Of a stretch of DNA of 64,000 nucleotides, positions 36,195 through 49,349 are shown one piece after another. The stretch spans positions 26,502,595 through 26,566,594 of the forward strand of contig NC_135549.1 of assembly GCF_964340395.1 (NCBI RefSeq). Reading direction: 5' to 3'. The stretch is from Glandiceps talaboti. Taxonomy: Eukaryota; Hemichordata; Enteropneusta; Spengelidae. Positions within the stretch are counted from its first letter, which is position 1. Each line of letters starts with the position of its first letter. The notes under the pieces are model-generated. The model saw only the letters and a list, made by a program, of their open reading frames with translations, made no database searches and had not been told where the DNA came from. The translations under genes and the position numbers were made by a program.

Positions 36195-39100
36195 GTGTTA
36201 CGCTTAGTTTCCTGGAATGTACAGGGGGCTAAGAAATAAATTAGTTGTTAAGTCCTTTTATGATTATTTAATTTGTTTTGATTTAATCTGTGTCCAGGAA
36301 ACCTGGCTTCATGTCGGTTCACTAGCAGAGGCAACCATTGCAGGATTCAGTTCATTCCACTCTTACAGGGAAAAAAAGTCACGTGTGGGCAGATGTGGGG
36401 GAGGGGTCACGGTGTTTATCAAACATTGGTGTTTGAAAGGTATAGTACGTTTGAAGTCAAATCTACCCGATGCAGTTTTCCTTAAGTTAAACCATACAGT
36501 ATTTGGTCTTTCGAGAGATGTAATTTTGGGATGTATTTACATTCCCCCAGAAGGTTCAAATCATTATTTTGGTGAAAGTAATGGGGTAGAACTATTAGAC
36601 CGTCAGATTTTAGACCTAAATTCTAAACATCCAGACTGCAACTGGTTGTTAATGGGTGATTTTAACGCAAGAACTGCGCAAGATTATGACTATATCATAA
36701 ATGATTGCATTAGTAATGCCACTAACACCTGACAGCTATGAGGTTGATACATTCTACATAAATCGGAAATCAAAAGATTTAGTTACAAATAGATTTGGGA
36801 GAAGACTTCTTGAATTATGTCGTGACCACTCAATTCACTTTCTAAACGGTAGATGGGGAAATGACACCTTAGGTGACTTTACGTGTATAGCAAATAGGGA
36901 GACTAGTGTTGTCGACTATATCATTGCTTCAACTGCCCTTTTTGAATCTATACCGCAATTTGATATCGAGGAAAGACACGAGTCTGATCATTTTCCATTG
37001 TCATGCTCAGTAAATATAAATTGTAACCGAGAACCAACAGGGGAATCCTTTTCATATGCAAATTACTCTTACTTGGTCTGGGATAAGAATATTTCTAATG
37101 TTTTCAACGAAAACATCATCTCAGAATAGGGTGTGACTCGCATCAGTCAAGTGGTAGACTTGGAAAGGGGTGATATAAACGGGTTGGTTAGTAAAGTGTA
37201 CGAAATTTTAAATTGGGCTGCAGCAGAGTACAAAAGGGAAACAAGCAGATCTAGTACACGCATAGATCACAGGAATATGCAACCGAAATGGTTCAACTAC
37301 GATTGTAAGAGAGCAAAGAGTGATTAGTATAAAACCCTGCGTAAGTTTAGGAAATCAAATAATTTTGAAAGTCTAAGCAAGTATACATAAGGAACTCAAG
37401 TCGGTTTTCAAGGGTCTATGTAGAGAAAGCAAATGTAACTTTCACAAGAGTCTTCTGAACTCTCTTTGTAAGCCTGGCTCGCAAAACGATATATGGTCAT
37501 TAGTGAGATATTTTAAGAGAGGTAGTCGGCGTAGTGCTATAATATCCTCAGATGAATGGATTAACCACTTTCAAGCTCTGCATATTCCTGTTTTACACAA
37601 AACCAGGTTTGAAATTACTGTGGAAGACATTTTGAATAATTTCGATTCAACAGCTGTACCTGAAGATAGAGATATCGATGAAATTTTGAATGGCCCAATC
37701 ACAGATGTAGAAATAATGTCGACACTTAGTAAAGTAACTTAAACCTGGTAAATCCCCAGGACCAGACGGTATTTGCAATGAGTTTTACATGTCCTCCAAA
37801 GCCAGTATTATTCATCTTCTAAACTTTGTTTTTAATGCTATTTTTGATATTGGGGAGTTCCCAAAGGAATGGAGTAAGGGCATAATTGTCCCTCTACATA
37901 AGAAGGGAAATATTCAAGACACAAATAATTACAGACGTATTACTCTCCTTAGTTCACTTGGGAAAATCTTTACCTCTATCCTTAATCAAAGATTAGTTAA
38001 TTGGGCAGATGCCGTTGGTTGTATTACTGATTGTCAAGCCGGGTTTAGAAGTGGCTTTAGTACAGTAGACAATATTTTTGCGTTACACGTCATAATTAAA
38101 AAATATCTGTGTTAAATCTAAAGGTCGCTTTTATTGTGTTTTTGTCGACTTTAGTAAAGCTTTTGACTCGGTAAATCACAACATGTTATTGTACAGGCTA
38201 TGTATGGAAGGCATTACTGGTATAATGTTCAGAATTGTGAAAGCCATGTATAGTGAAGTTAAATCTTGCGTGAGAGATAAACAGGTACTGACAGATTATT
38301 TTCATTGTTCTGTTGGAGTGCGGCAAGGATGTATGCTGAGCCCGTTTCTGTTTACCCTATTTAAAAATGAACTCAACACTATGCTAGCAAACTCAAGTAA
38401 CCGAGGAATCCAGATTACGCAAGAGTTTTATGATTTGTTTTCACTTCTTTATGCGAATGACGTAACCATCTTTGGTGACACTCCCATTGGATTGCAAAGT
38501 TTGCTTTCTGTTCTTGAATCTCTCTGTCAGAAATGGAACTTATCTGTAAATATGAGAAAATCTCAAATTATTGTATTTCGTAGAGGGGGCATTCTGAAAA
38601 AATCTGAAAAATGGTTCTTCAGAGGTGAAAAAATGAAAACTGTCAGTTATTACAAATATTTAGGTTTAATGTTATCAAGCAGAAACCAGTGGGGCAAAGC
38701 AGTAGAAACTCTAGCGGATCGTATTGTCAAAAATACAGGTAGTTTACCTTACAAAGAATATTTTAACCTTTTTGACTCTATGGTCTTGCCAGTTTTGACA
38801 TACGGAGCAGAAATTTGGGGTTATTCTAAATTCCAGGTTGCAGAAAGAGTACAGCTAAAGTATTGTAAAATGTTTTTAGGTGTAAAGCCGTCAGCACCTG
38901 ACGTCTGTGTACTGGGGGACTGTGGCAGATTTCCAATTGCTATTCATACAATCAAAAAAGTGTTGTCATATTGGTATAAACTCTTACAAATGCCACCAAA
39001 TAGAGTAGCAAAGTAGTGTTATAATCTTGCTATTGAACTCGATAGAAATAACAAGGTATCGTGGGCAACACAGGTCATATGTCTTTTATTTTGGAGAGGT

Positions 39101-39715
39101 TTGGTATTGGCAAGGCCCTGGTGACTTTGATATCTTCCTATGCCAATTCTTGACCAGAGCAGTGGATATTTTTAAGCAGGAGTGGTGGGCAGAGGTGTGT
39201 TCTAAGGACAAACTGCGTTTATATAGAAATTTTAATTTTTTGTTCCAGTCAGAAGATTATATTTTGTTAAAAATGGAAACTAAATTCAGGCGAGCATTGG
39301 CTTGCCTTAGAAGGTCTGGTCTCGAACTGGCTGTGGAAAAGGGCCGTGCTTTGGGTACTGATCTCGAAGATCGCACTTGTAAAATATGTATGTCAACAAA
39401 TATTGAAGATGAATACCATTTTACTCTAGTTTGTCCCCTGTACCAAATCTCAGACAAAAGTATTTACCAGAATGGTGTTATGTAAATCCTACTATTGAAA
39501 AGTTTTATTCACTTATGTCGTCAAATAAAGGTCCAGCAATTCTAAACCTAGCTGCGTATGTATATAGAGCAGAGGTTTTAAGAAAGGAATTCTGCTAATT
39601 TGTTTTCTGTACACTTCCGTGAGATTATGTTATCTAGTACTGTAATTTTATTGTGATATGGGCCGGAGGCCTTAAGAAGCAATAAACCATTATTGTATTG
39701 TATATAGTTAGACTT
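36195..39715 (+). pseudogene. Near full-length LINE with apurinic endonuclease and reverse transcriptase
   Basis: Endonuclease blocks run from about 36205 to 37020: LRLVSWNVQG, CVQETWLHVG, LMGDFNARTAQDY, VDYIIAS and ESDHFPLSC, all with catalytic residues present. RT blocks follow from about 37740 to 38900: GKSPGPDGICNEFY, WSKGIIVPLHKKGNI, NNYRRITLLSSLGKIF, CQAGFRSGFST, FVDFSKAFDSVNH and GVRQGCMLSPFLF. The catalytic site reads LLYANDVTIF, so the first Asp of YADD is Asn. A C-terminal Cys/His motif (CKICMSTNIEDEYHF..VCP) lies near 39370. Frameshifts or stops occur near 36725, 37130, 37330, 37740, 38110 and 39015. The 3' end has a GGGCCGGAGGCC hairpin and ATTGTATTGTAT. It probably belongs to the L2/CR1 side of LINEs; clade uncertain. 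Confidence 0.9.
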
Positions 39716-39855
39716 AATTCAAAAGAATAAGGATGTAAGTCGTTACTCAGAAATTCACCCTTCGAGCGATATTCAGACAACTAAATTGGGATTGTCAAGG
39801 TTGGAACATACACTTAATGTTTGTATGCATATATTGCGTAACAAGATGGTCGGAC

Positions 39856-40004
39856 TAAACTATTCTTTACGGAGGTTTACTTCTATAGTTGGCGAGCGAG
39901 TACTTGCCTTCATGGCGACATTCCGAATTAGTCTCGAAATGTTACCATGGAGGCAAATACTCGCTCGCCAACTATAAAAGTAAAACCCCACAAGGAATAG
40001 TTTA
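39856..40004. mobile_element. 149-bp foldback MITE-like element
   Basis: TAAACTATTC at 39856 is complementary to GAATAGTTTA ending at 40004. The inner arms TATAGTTGGCGAGCGAGTA and TACTCGCTCGCCAACTATA (allowing one base) also pair around a spacer of about 45 bp. It lies directly upstream of Link exon 3, between the LINE and the exon. No clear target duplication. Confidence 0.7.
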
Positions 40005-40185
40005 TACATATCTATATATATATATTTCAAATCAAGATTAAAACGTTCTATCTATGAATAAATTATAATTAACACCTACAACGGCATTTTTCATTGGTCA
40101 ATTTCAGCAAACATGAATTTCGTTACTTGATAATAATATATCTCTGTAAATTTTGTAACAAAATACCCTTTTCTTTCCAACACAG

Positions 40186-40461
40186 GAGGAATCATCCACT
40201 CCAATGGGGGAACACGTTATAGTTTGAATTATGGACAAGCTAAGGAAGAGTGTACGAAATATAATGCAGTCATAGCTACACACGACCAACTATATGAAGC
40301 CTGGGAGAATGGTTTACAGAAATGTTTAGCTGGATGGCTTAGAGATGGAAGTGTTCAGTATCCGATGCGTGAGGCCCTCGGATCTTGTGGTGGTACGATA
40401 ACAGTTGTTGATTGGGGATTTAAAAACAAGTTAGACCGCTACGATGTGTATTGTTATAGAG
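40186..40461 (+). CDS. Link module 3 exon
   Basis: The acceptor CCAACACAG ends at 40185 and the donor GTAGGT starts at 40462. It is 276 nt, phase 1-1. The Link module has all four Cys (KEECTKYNAVIATHDQL, QKCLAGWLRDGSVQYP, GSCGGT, DVYCYR). It is very similar to module 2, and the 150 bp of intron upstream also resembles that before module 2 (shared block CTATGAATAAATT). This argues for duplication of exon and intron together. The role is extracellular glycosaminoglycan binding, by family. Confidence 0.9.
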
Positions 40462-41569
40462 GTAGGTATTCAGCAGATAGTCAGTTACAGTTATAGAGCT
40501 GCCAAACGAGTTCCAAGGAGTTGATAATTGTTGACCTTCTGTAGAGGTGGGATAGAGACGGGAGTCCAATTTTGAAACGATGAAATCATACACTAAGACC
40601 AGAAATTATCCCCTAGAAACCCATAAGTCACAAACCAGTTTCTCTGAATCACCATGTGAGGGAACATATTTCCAAAATGGCGGCATCCATCGAAGGGAAG
40701 TCTTATGTTACTTCTCGTACAAAAAAACAGCATTCAGTAAAGATGAAATAAGAATTGTAGTACCACATACTGGAGCACACGTGGTCATTGCATGTCCACT
40801 TGAGTGCACTTGGTGATAAAATTTTCATATTTAATTGACCAATACCTCAAATGCAAGCGAAATATCACCAGGGGCATTCCGACTACTACTATGCATACAC
40901 ATACACTCCAGTACAGTACGTGTCAGGCCTACCTTTTTGAAAATTAATCTTTCTTCAAAATAAGCTTGAACATAGCAGTAATGTTTGTCGTGGACACTCC
41001 GTGTATTTTGAAATTGGATAGAACACATTTAAGACATCAGATCTAAAACTGACTGGCATTTTCAAAAAAAAATGAAAACTCACTAGCAAAGGACTTCCCT
41101 TTGATTGCGCACATGGTGAATCAGAGAAAACTGATTTGTGACATGAGTTTTTCGGAGATGACTCCTGATTTAGTATCTGATTTAAGTTGTTTCAATATTT
41201 GACTCACGTCTCTGTCCTACCCCTGTTCTATAAGGGAGAGGAGGGGAGGACGGAAGTAATGCCTAGCGTGGAGTGCACAGGGAGCGTCAAGCATTTAATG
41301 CAGTCATTGGCTGTGTTTGTGATGGTTAGCATTGTTTGTTTTTTTCCGTCTTATTCCATGTAAATTGGTTGGTTGGTTATTCATTATGGCCCTAATATAC
41401 TACATGGAAGATTACATTGTGATTATCTAGTCTATTAAGCCCTTTTCCTTTTTTACATTACACTGGCTGAATCAACCCCAGCTAGTTATTGGCTAATTAC
41501 CGGAAATATTAAGATACTGAATGATGTTTTATACAGAAACGGAAATTTGGTTGCATGCAACACCTACAT
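40462..41569 (+). other. Intron after Link module 3
   Basis: Parts resemble the intron after Link module 2, for example the CCTTCTGTA.AGG.GGGA block and the later GATGGTAGCATTG-like and TTGGTTATTCAT blocks. This supports a shared origin. No exon seen. The 78- and 65-codon frames here lack domain features. Confidence 0.5.
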
Positions 41570-41785
41570 ATTCACTTACATACATACATACATACATACA
41601 TACACTCATATACGTACGTACGTACGTACGTGCATATAATACATCCATAGATACATACATACATACATACATACATAAGCATGCATGCATGCATGCACGC
41701 ATGCATACATACATACATACATACATACATACATACATACATACATACATACACAAAAACATACATATATACATACATACATACA

Positions 41786-41816
<31 letters not shown>

Positions 41817-41930
41817 TCACGTATGTACGTGCAAACATACGTACATGTACGTACGTACGTACGTACATACATACATACATACATACATACATACATACAT
41901 ACATACATACATACATACATACATGCATGC

Positions 41931-41961
<31 letters not shown>

Positions 41962-42005
41962 AATACGTACGTACGTACGTACGTACGTACGTACATACAT
42001 ACACA
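41570..42005. repeat. CATA/CGTA microsatellite array
   Basis: More than 400 bp of CATA runs interspersed with CGTA and GCATGCAT blocks, ending about 60 bp before microexon 4. All open frames in it are repeat artefacts. Confidence 0.95.
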
Positions 42006-42065
42006 GTCATACACTATGTAGTAAAGATTAACAATATGAAATCAACTGACTTTTATTTCCGCCAG

Positions 42066-42092
42066 AAATTCCAACTACAAGTATTATTGGAG
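42066..42092 (+). CDS. Linker microexon 4 (27 nt)
   Basis: The acceptor TTATTTCCGCCAG ends at 42065 and the donor GTATGT starts at 42093. Phase 1-1. It reads (Glu)-Ile-Pro-Thr-Thr-Ser-Ile-Ile-Gly. It is closest to microexon 3 in both exon and intron. The next Link exon is 20 kb downstream. Confidence 0.8.
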
Positions 42093-42327
42093 GTATGTAC
42101 AGCTACTTATTGTTTACTAAACTGTTAAAAACAAATGGTTGATTCTATTGAATGTTTGTTCTGTGAGAAATATTTTTCTTAATGATAATAACACAAAAGA
42201 TAAGTAAATAATAAGACATGCATATATCAAATGTAATAAAGCAAACTAGGAGTGGGGTGCTACTTCTGTGACATGAACTGCTTGTGCTTATGCGTGCGTC
42301 TGTGACTGACGACTGACTGAGTAACTG

Positions 42328-42560
42328 TTGTATGTATGTATGTATGTATGTATGTATGTATGTATGTATGTATGTATGTATGTGTTTGCATTTATATATT
42401 TATGTATGTATGTATGTATGTATGTATGTATGTATGTATGTATGTATGTATGTGTGTGTGTATGTATGTATGTATGTATGTATGTATGTGTGTATGTATG
42501 TATGTATGTATGTATGTATGTATGTATGTATGTACGTACGTACGTACGTATGTGTGTATG
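42328..42560. repeat. (TATG)n microsatellite
   Basis: A TATG tetranucleotide array with a short non-repeat interruption near 42385-42400, ending in CGTA units. A separate TA run lies at about 42733-42760. Confidence 0.95.
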
Positions 42561-42729
42561 GACAAGTCAATTTCATATACATCAACATCTCCTGACGAGT
42601 GATTTACTCACGAAACAGGCTTGTAGAGACGAAAAACCCGACTTGATTTTCTTCTACCCTCAACATATACTCCGCTCTGCGTGCAGACGTATCGAGCACT
42701 GTACTACGGACAAATCTTACCACTGACTT

Positions 42730-42760
<31 letters not shown>

Positions 42761-42762
<2 letters not shown>

Positions 42763-43640
42763 CTTGTCATTTACAGCTGCAAAGCTGTCCATATTTAATA
42801 TCGTATGAACAACTTATTTTTGAGGTTTTCATTTTTTAAATAATATGTTTCAATATTTGCTTCTTTGCATGAAGGAACGGTGCAACCTTTATCTTCGGAT
42901 GTCTTTGCTATGCTTTTATTTTCCTTTTGCTCGAATTTTGTAGCTCCTCGTAGGGATGGTGTCACATTTAGCTCCGTCCGTTCGTGCATCTGTATGTGCG
43001 TCCATTTCTCAGAGATGCAATATTACTTTTCAGTCATACCTGGCACAAAGGTGACATATTAAGTGGTATATATACACATGACTTTGTTTTGCGATGTGTG
43101 TAAATATAATGAAAGGGCGAACACATCTGTATGTAAAAATCAAAATTTGCTCTATAACTCCAGAACTATACATATGAACTCATTCAAGTGTGTATCAGGT
43201 ACTAGCTTCCTTTTAAGGTATTGACCTTGGCCTTGAGGGTCGATGATCGAAATCAAGCTAAGTCCTACCTATCACAAACGTATTCTAGCATTTATGTTTA
43301 AATTTCTTTTAAATCATGTTTATGTGACCGGGGTCACTGAGTAACTGCGGCAAAGAGACGTGTTTCACTCAATCTATAACAAGACGTTATTCGCACTCAC
43401 GTGTAGACAATAGAAGACTAGAAAAACCTACAATGAATATACAAAAAAAGAAAAGCATACGAAAGTGTACACAACTCAAAGCAGATACATAAGGCGAACA
43501 ATAATTCATTATATAGGACTAATAAAAGTAACACAAGTATAATGAATTATAAATAGTACATAAACTCTTACCCCGCACGTTGGCTAGACCGAGAGGGACA
43601 TTGAGTGACAATACCTACGGCAAGGCGCCCGTTCTGGAAG
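42761..43640 (+). other. Intronic sequence without a recognised feature
   Basis: Opposite-strand frames at 42795-43062 overlap each other and lack domains. Nothing supported. Confidence 0.5.
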
Positions 43641-43649
43641 TGTCGAAAA

Positions 43650-44260
43650 CATAGGTCTCTATAGGGATGACGGACTCGCCGCCTTCAAGAACATCACCGG
43701 AAGTAAATCAGAAAGTATCAGAAAAGACATAACTAAAACCTTCAAATCCATGGGGTTAAAAATAACCATACTCACCAATCTGAAAACCGTCAACTTTCTA
43801 GACATAACGCTCAACCTCAACAACGGTAAATATTACCCTTACAGAAAACCCAACGACAACCCCATGTACATACACACGCAGTCTAACCACCCACCAAGCA
43901 TCATCAAGAACATATCGTCAGCCATCGGCCGTAGAATTTCAGACGTATCATCCGACGAACACATCTTCAACCAGGCAGCCCCACTGTACCAAAATGCACT
44001 AAAAACCAGCGGCCACAAAGAGAACATCACGTACACCAGCACCCCGACGCAGAAAAACAAGAAAAACAGAAATAGAAACACCATCTGGTTTAACCCACCA
44101 TACAGCAAAAACGTAGCCACCAATGTAGGCAAACGATTCCTCAACCTAATCGCAAAACATTTCCCAGCAGACTCTAAGTTACACAAAATATTCAACAGAA
44201 ACAATGTCAAAGTCAGTTATAGCTGCATGCCAAACATGGCTACCATAATCAAAGCGCATA
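43650..44260 (+). pseudogene. Penelope-like RT fragment (copy 3), cut by a 260-bp element
   Basis: A frame open from about 43654 contains the catalytic motif LYRDDGLAAF. It continues through KTVNFLDITLNLNNGKYYPY, RKPNDNPMYIHTQSNHPPSI and WFNPPYSKNVATNVGKRFL to VSYSCMPNMATIIKAHN. The last block equals the start of Penelope copy 2 (VSYSCCMGNLAPIVRAH), where the Cys-rich linker should follow. Instead the frame runs into the element at 44261. The 5' part of RT is missing. Confidence 0.8.
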
Positions 44261-44520
44261 ACACTAGTAGAAAAAATAGTACAGTTTACGACACTTTCCG
44301 TACTATAGTTCAGATTGAGTTCAATTCTGTACTTTTATGCTGATGAGGTGGACGTTTCTGTACTTTCCCATTAGCGCCTGTCTAATCGGATTATACTCGA
44401 TCTGAAAAATAGTTCAGATTGCGAGTCGGAAGTGATTTGAATACATTTGCATTTAGTTCAGAATATATTCATGAGTTCACCCCCATAACCGGGCAGTAAA
44501 CAAATGAATATTCAAATCTA
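44261..44520 (+). mobile_element. 260-bp repeat element, copy 1
   Basis: All 260 bases are identical to the reverse complement of 61723-61982, while the flanks on both sides are unrelated. The left end is ACACTAGTAGAAAAAATAG and the right end AATGAATATTCAAATCTA; the ends are not inverted repeats of each other. No coding capacity. The class is unknown, probably a non-autonomous mobile element. Confidence 0.75.
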
Positions 44521-45528
44521 CCGTGCTTGCAATCAATACGTACATAAACGCTATACGTGTAGCTAGTGTATTCGATACATATGTATGTATATAAGCAGGC
44601 TTATGATATGAACTACATGGTTAGGACGTACGTAGATTGTAATATCACAGGGCTCATTTTGAAATAAATGTTCGTAGTACGCCTTTTCATTATGCACTAC
44701 ATACCGCCACCACTAAACGTGTTTCACATTTCTACGCGTTTGATGCATAGTAATACAGATTTAGATGACATGACAATCGTTTCCAATAATAGTTTAAAAT
44801 TGGGCCACAAATATTGCTAGTGTATGGAGCTTCTTAACAAACCTGACCGGCCAATAGCGTCAACAAACTCACAGTAGAGACGTGCTGACAGATTTGAGTC
44901 TGTGGACATTATTTCTAGCTAAGTAAAATTGAGTGACTATTGGGAATATTATATGGCATCCATGTCGTCCATGTCGTCTATAGTTTCTGACTGACCGTGT
45001 TATGTACAACGTAACGCTGAACGAAATACGGTCCATCAGGAATTAACTAGACTAACCTCTATGGGAATAGTATTCTTGTCCATGTGTCGTTTATAGAACA
45101 ATTAAGTGTTAGGGTGTGATCTTCACAGTAATAAACAAGCCTTTAGAAGAACAACAGGTATTCACGCCTCAAATATCTTGGGCATCATCCAAATTACGAT
45201 CATGAGCACCAAAGTAAAGGAAATACTTAATGACGTTCGGCATGCAGAACCCCCCCCCCCCCCGGGCCCGTACCTATGGGTACATGCCCGGCATCCATGT
45301 AACTGTTATATCACTCTACGTGACGATTCTGAGGGCCCTCATCTCTTATTCTCTTGTTTTATTTCAATCATACTCATAACTCCTGTTTTTATAGTATAAC
45401 TGTACAATTGGCTTCGATCAGTGCATTCCAGATTTTCATGAGTCATGAGTGCACATTGCACAGATATCTGCAGAATACTTAAAAGGATTATGGGTAATGT
45501 ATGCATATGCGGGAAAAACAAACTGCTG
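44521..45528 (+). other. Intronic sequence without a recognised feature
   Basis: AT-rich with a poly-C tract near 45250. Nothing supported. Confidence 0.5.
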
Positions 45529-45537
45529 TAAGGAGCA

Positions 45538-45691
45538 TAGTCTCGCTGCCAGACTCGAGACTATCGTCCCTAATCTGTTTACCGAGCGGCGCAGCCGCGA
45601 GAAGAGCGGGACCAGTCCCCCTCTATTCTCGCGGCTGCGCCGCTCGGTAAACAGATTAGGGACGATAGTCTCGAGTCTGGCAGCGAGACTA
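45538..45691. mobile_element. Near-perfect palindromic MITE with 9-bp target duplication
   Basis: The arms 45538-45603 and 45626-45691 are perfectly complementary (66 bp each) around a 22-bp spacer. The element is flanked by exact direct repeats TAAGGAGCA at 45529-45537 and 45692-45700. The terminal bases are TAGTCTCG. The 9-bp duplication is typical of Mutator-like and some related transposases, but the mobilising family is inferred only. The perfect arms suggest recent insertion. Confidence 0.88.
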
Positions 45692-45700
45692 TAAGGAGCA

Positions 45701-46947
<1,247 letters not shown>

Positions 46948-47384
46948 GAGACCAAACTAGAGTCGGTACTCACCCCACCACGACATATGCATTTTTGTGA
47001 TTTTGAAACGATAAAGAATGTTAATATGGATATTGGGACGATTGGAAATCGGACGATGTGAATCGTAATCGAATATCTCAGACCATCCACAATATATGTC
47101 GTGTTGACTTAGGCGATCCCAGAAACCATTCTTAGTTTACCCCTTTCACATATATTATCAACCATGCTAATGTTTTGAAACAAATCTCGATTAACAGGTA
47201 ATTTAGCGCTTGAAAGATGGCGACGTCCATACCCCCCCCCCCGGCTGCACATATTTTAATATGCAATTATACATTACCCCCTCCCCATACACGTCAGAGA
47301 AGTACAGTATGGTACACTATATGACACACTGTAAGCTAACAGTGGAAATCAACTTCAGTGTCCATACATATCAGACATAGAGAT

Positions 47385-47640
47385 TTCTTTACAAATGGAT
47401 GTGGGCTCATTGGGCTGTAACCTGTACTTGGAAAAACTTAACCAGCAGAGTTTTCTTTTTGAATCCTATGTCTTGACAGAAACGGCACCCCCCTTCGATA
47501 ACTAGTGGGGAGGGTGTGTCCCCCTCCCACAGTAGGCAATTGTTTGAAAAATAAGGACATGTAGGAGGCCATTTAGCGGCATAATATTTCAAACCATACA
47601 CATTATTGGAAGCCATAAAGTACTTGAAAATTGTCTTCAA
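47385..47640. repeat. Dispersed repeat, copy b
   Basis: Shares blocks with 27488-27880 (TTTACAAA.GATGTGG; GAGGCCATTTAG.GGCATAA; TCAAACCATA). The remaining part of the family appears after the GA array, near 48006-48075. Confidence 0.5.
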
Positions 47641-47884
47641 TACCCAAATTGTACTCTCATTAAATTATTTTACAACTGTATTACCTACGCTTTAACTAAT
47701 ACATAGATATTTTGGCAGACACACACATTCGTTTGGCCATTGGCTGCCTAATAATTAAATGTGTGGTAGGTAAATGAAGTGAACAATTTTGCAAAGTACA
47801 AGGTAAACGATTGCTCCTGTGGTTTGAATGTTCAACAAAGTCTCCACACAGAGAGATAGAGCAAGAGAGAAGGAGACATACGGC

Positions 47885-47886
<2 letters not shown>

Positions 47887-47980
<94 letters not shown>
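47887..47980. repeat. (GA)n microsatellite
   Basis: A pure GA run. Open frames across it are artefacts. Confidence 0.95.
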
Positions 47981-47981
<1 letters not shown>

Positions 47982-48451
47982 CATACACTTATACACATGT
48001 AAATTTACTTGGTAAACAACTGCTCCTGAGGTTTAATTTTGGTTCAAATCATGAGCAGAATATTCGGGGGCCCTTTCAGACCATCACAATTGTCATGCCC
48101 CCCTCCCTTTGAACCTCAATTTTGTTCATGCCCCCCCCGTAAATTCTGACTCCAGCATAATTTCAAGTTTATTCCGAGCTCGGTATTACAGGCATTCGAC
48201 TAGAGTCTTTATACCTCAAAGATATACAACAGTCCATTTCTGTACAAGGCATATCAGAAACCAAACATTTGCAGTGTGGAGTGTCACAAAACCCTGTGCT
48301 TGGTCCACTCTTACACGCGTATGCTGTCTATACACATCACCACTTGGAAAGCTAATCCGACATCAAAATCTCAATATGCAACAACATGCAGACGACAACC
48401 AGATTTACCAATATATTTCCCCAATCACATACGTCAACTACAGTAACTAAG

Positions 48452-49035
48452 ATGGAAACTGTTGCACATGATATTAAACGACCCAAAATAAGCTAGTTTA
48501 ATGATGGCAAAACCGAGGTCCTCCTTATCACGTCTCAGTTCAACAGGCTTCCTCGTCTCATGAACCACATCAACATGGGATCGTCTTCTGTGCAGTTAGT
48601 GGATTCAGCATGTACCATTTGTGTAACAATTGATGACCGTTATAACCTCAAGAAGCACATCTCGTTGACATGTAGATCAGTTCTTTTTCACCCCCGAACA
48701 ATAGGTCGCATCATTGACAGTGGAGGGGGCCCCTCCACTGTCTATGGAAACTGTTGCACATGATATTAAACGACCCAAAATAAGCTAGTTTAATGATGGC
48801 AAAACCGAGGTCCTCCTTATCACGTCTCAGTTCAACAGGCTTCCTCGTCTCATGAACCACATCAACATGGGATCGTCTTCTGTGCAGTTAGTGGATTCAG
48901 CATGTACCATTTGTGTAACAATTGATGACCGTTATAACCTCAAGAAGCACATCTCGTTGACATGTAGATCAGTTCTTTTTCACCCCCGAACAATAGGTCG
49001 CATCATTGACAGTGGAGGGGGCCCCTCCACTGTCT
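48452..49035. repeat. 292-bp tandem duplication
   Basis: The two units are identical over the parts I compared, including the whole 67-codon core frame (starts 48560 and 48852). The junction lies at the right edge of the palindromic micro-insertion. Confidence 0.9.
48712..48746. mobile_element. 35-bp palindromic micro-insertion (in duplicated unit 1)
   Basis: CATTGACAGTGGAGGG pairs with CCCTCCACTGTCTATG apart from one base. The left flank ends GTCGCAT. The right flank is lost because the tandem duplication joins here. See the intact copy at 49004-49038. Confidence 0.75.
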
Positions 49036-49038
49036 ATG
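49004..49038. mobile_element. 35-bp palindromic micro-insertion with 7-bp target duplication (unit 2)
   Basis: Same palindrome as 48712-48746, here flanked by GTCGCAT on both sides. Without it the LINE reading frame continues ...TIGRIRQYL, the expected LINE sequence, which shows that it is an insertion. Confidence 0.8.
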
Positions 49039-49323
49039 GTCGCATACGCCAGTATCTTACAAACGGAGTTTGTCAGAACCTTGGTCATGCACTTATATCA
49101 TCGATACCCGACTACTGAATGGCCCTTCTGTATGGGCTGCCAGCTAAAAACATTGTCCCTCTTGAACATGCCCAAAATACAGCAGCTAGGATTGTGTCAG
49201 GTACAAAGAAAACAGATGACGTCACATCGGTTCTTTCAATAACACAGTTTAGTTAGAAATCACACTGGCGTCAAGTGCAGTTACATAATATACCAGTAGG
49301 TAGGGCCTACATGTGCATGTAGT

Positions 49324-49349
49324 CTCAGGTCACTACATTGTGGTCTGAG
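49324..49349. mobile_element. 26-bp palindromic micro-insertion (CTCAGAC type)
   Basis: CTCAGGTCACTAC...GTGGTCTGAG forms an imperfect palindrome flanked by exact ATGTAGT at 49317-49323 and 49350-49356. Terminal bases resemble those of the copy at 61427-61458. Confidence 0.6.

Larger units (their letters stand above)
48170..49260 (+). pseudogene. LINE RT fragment with internal tandem duplication
   Basis: Frame pieces give a LINE RT. The catalytic region QHADDNQIYQYISPITYVNY is near 48380. LINHINMGSS-type and VTIDDRYNLKKHISLTCRSV blocks follow, then RIRQYLTNGVCQNLGHALIS and EHAQNTAARIVSGTKKTDDV (about 49165). A 292-bp segment is duplicated in tandem (48452-48743 and 48744-49035). Each copy ends in a 35-bp palindromic insertion. 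Stops and truncation make it inactive. Similar to L2/CR1-group LINEs. Confidence 0.8.

Noticed and set aside
44261-44520. Helitron assignment for the 260-bp element (its reverse strand has CTAG followed by T)
   Set aside because: The other end does not begin with TC and no 3' hairpin of Helitron type is present.
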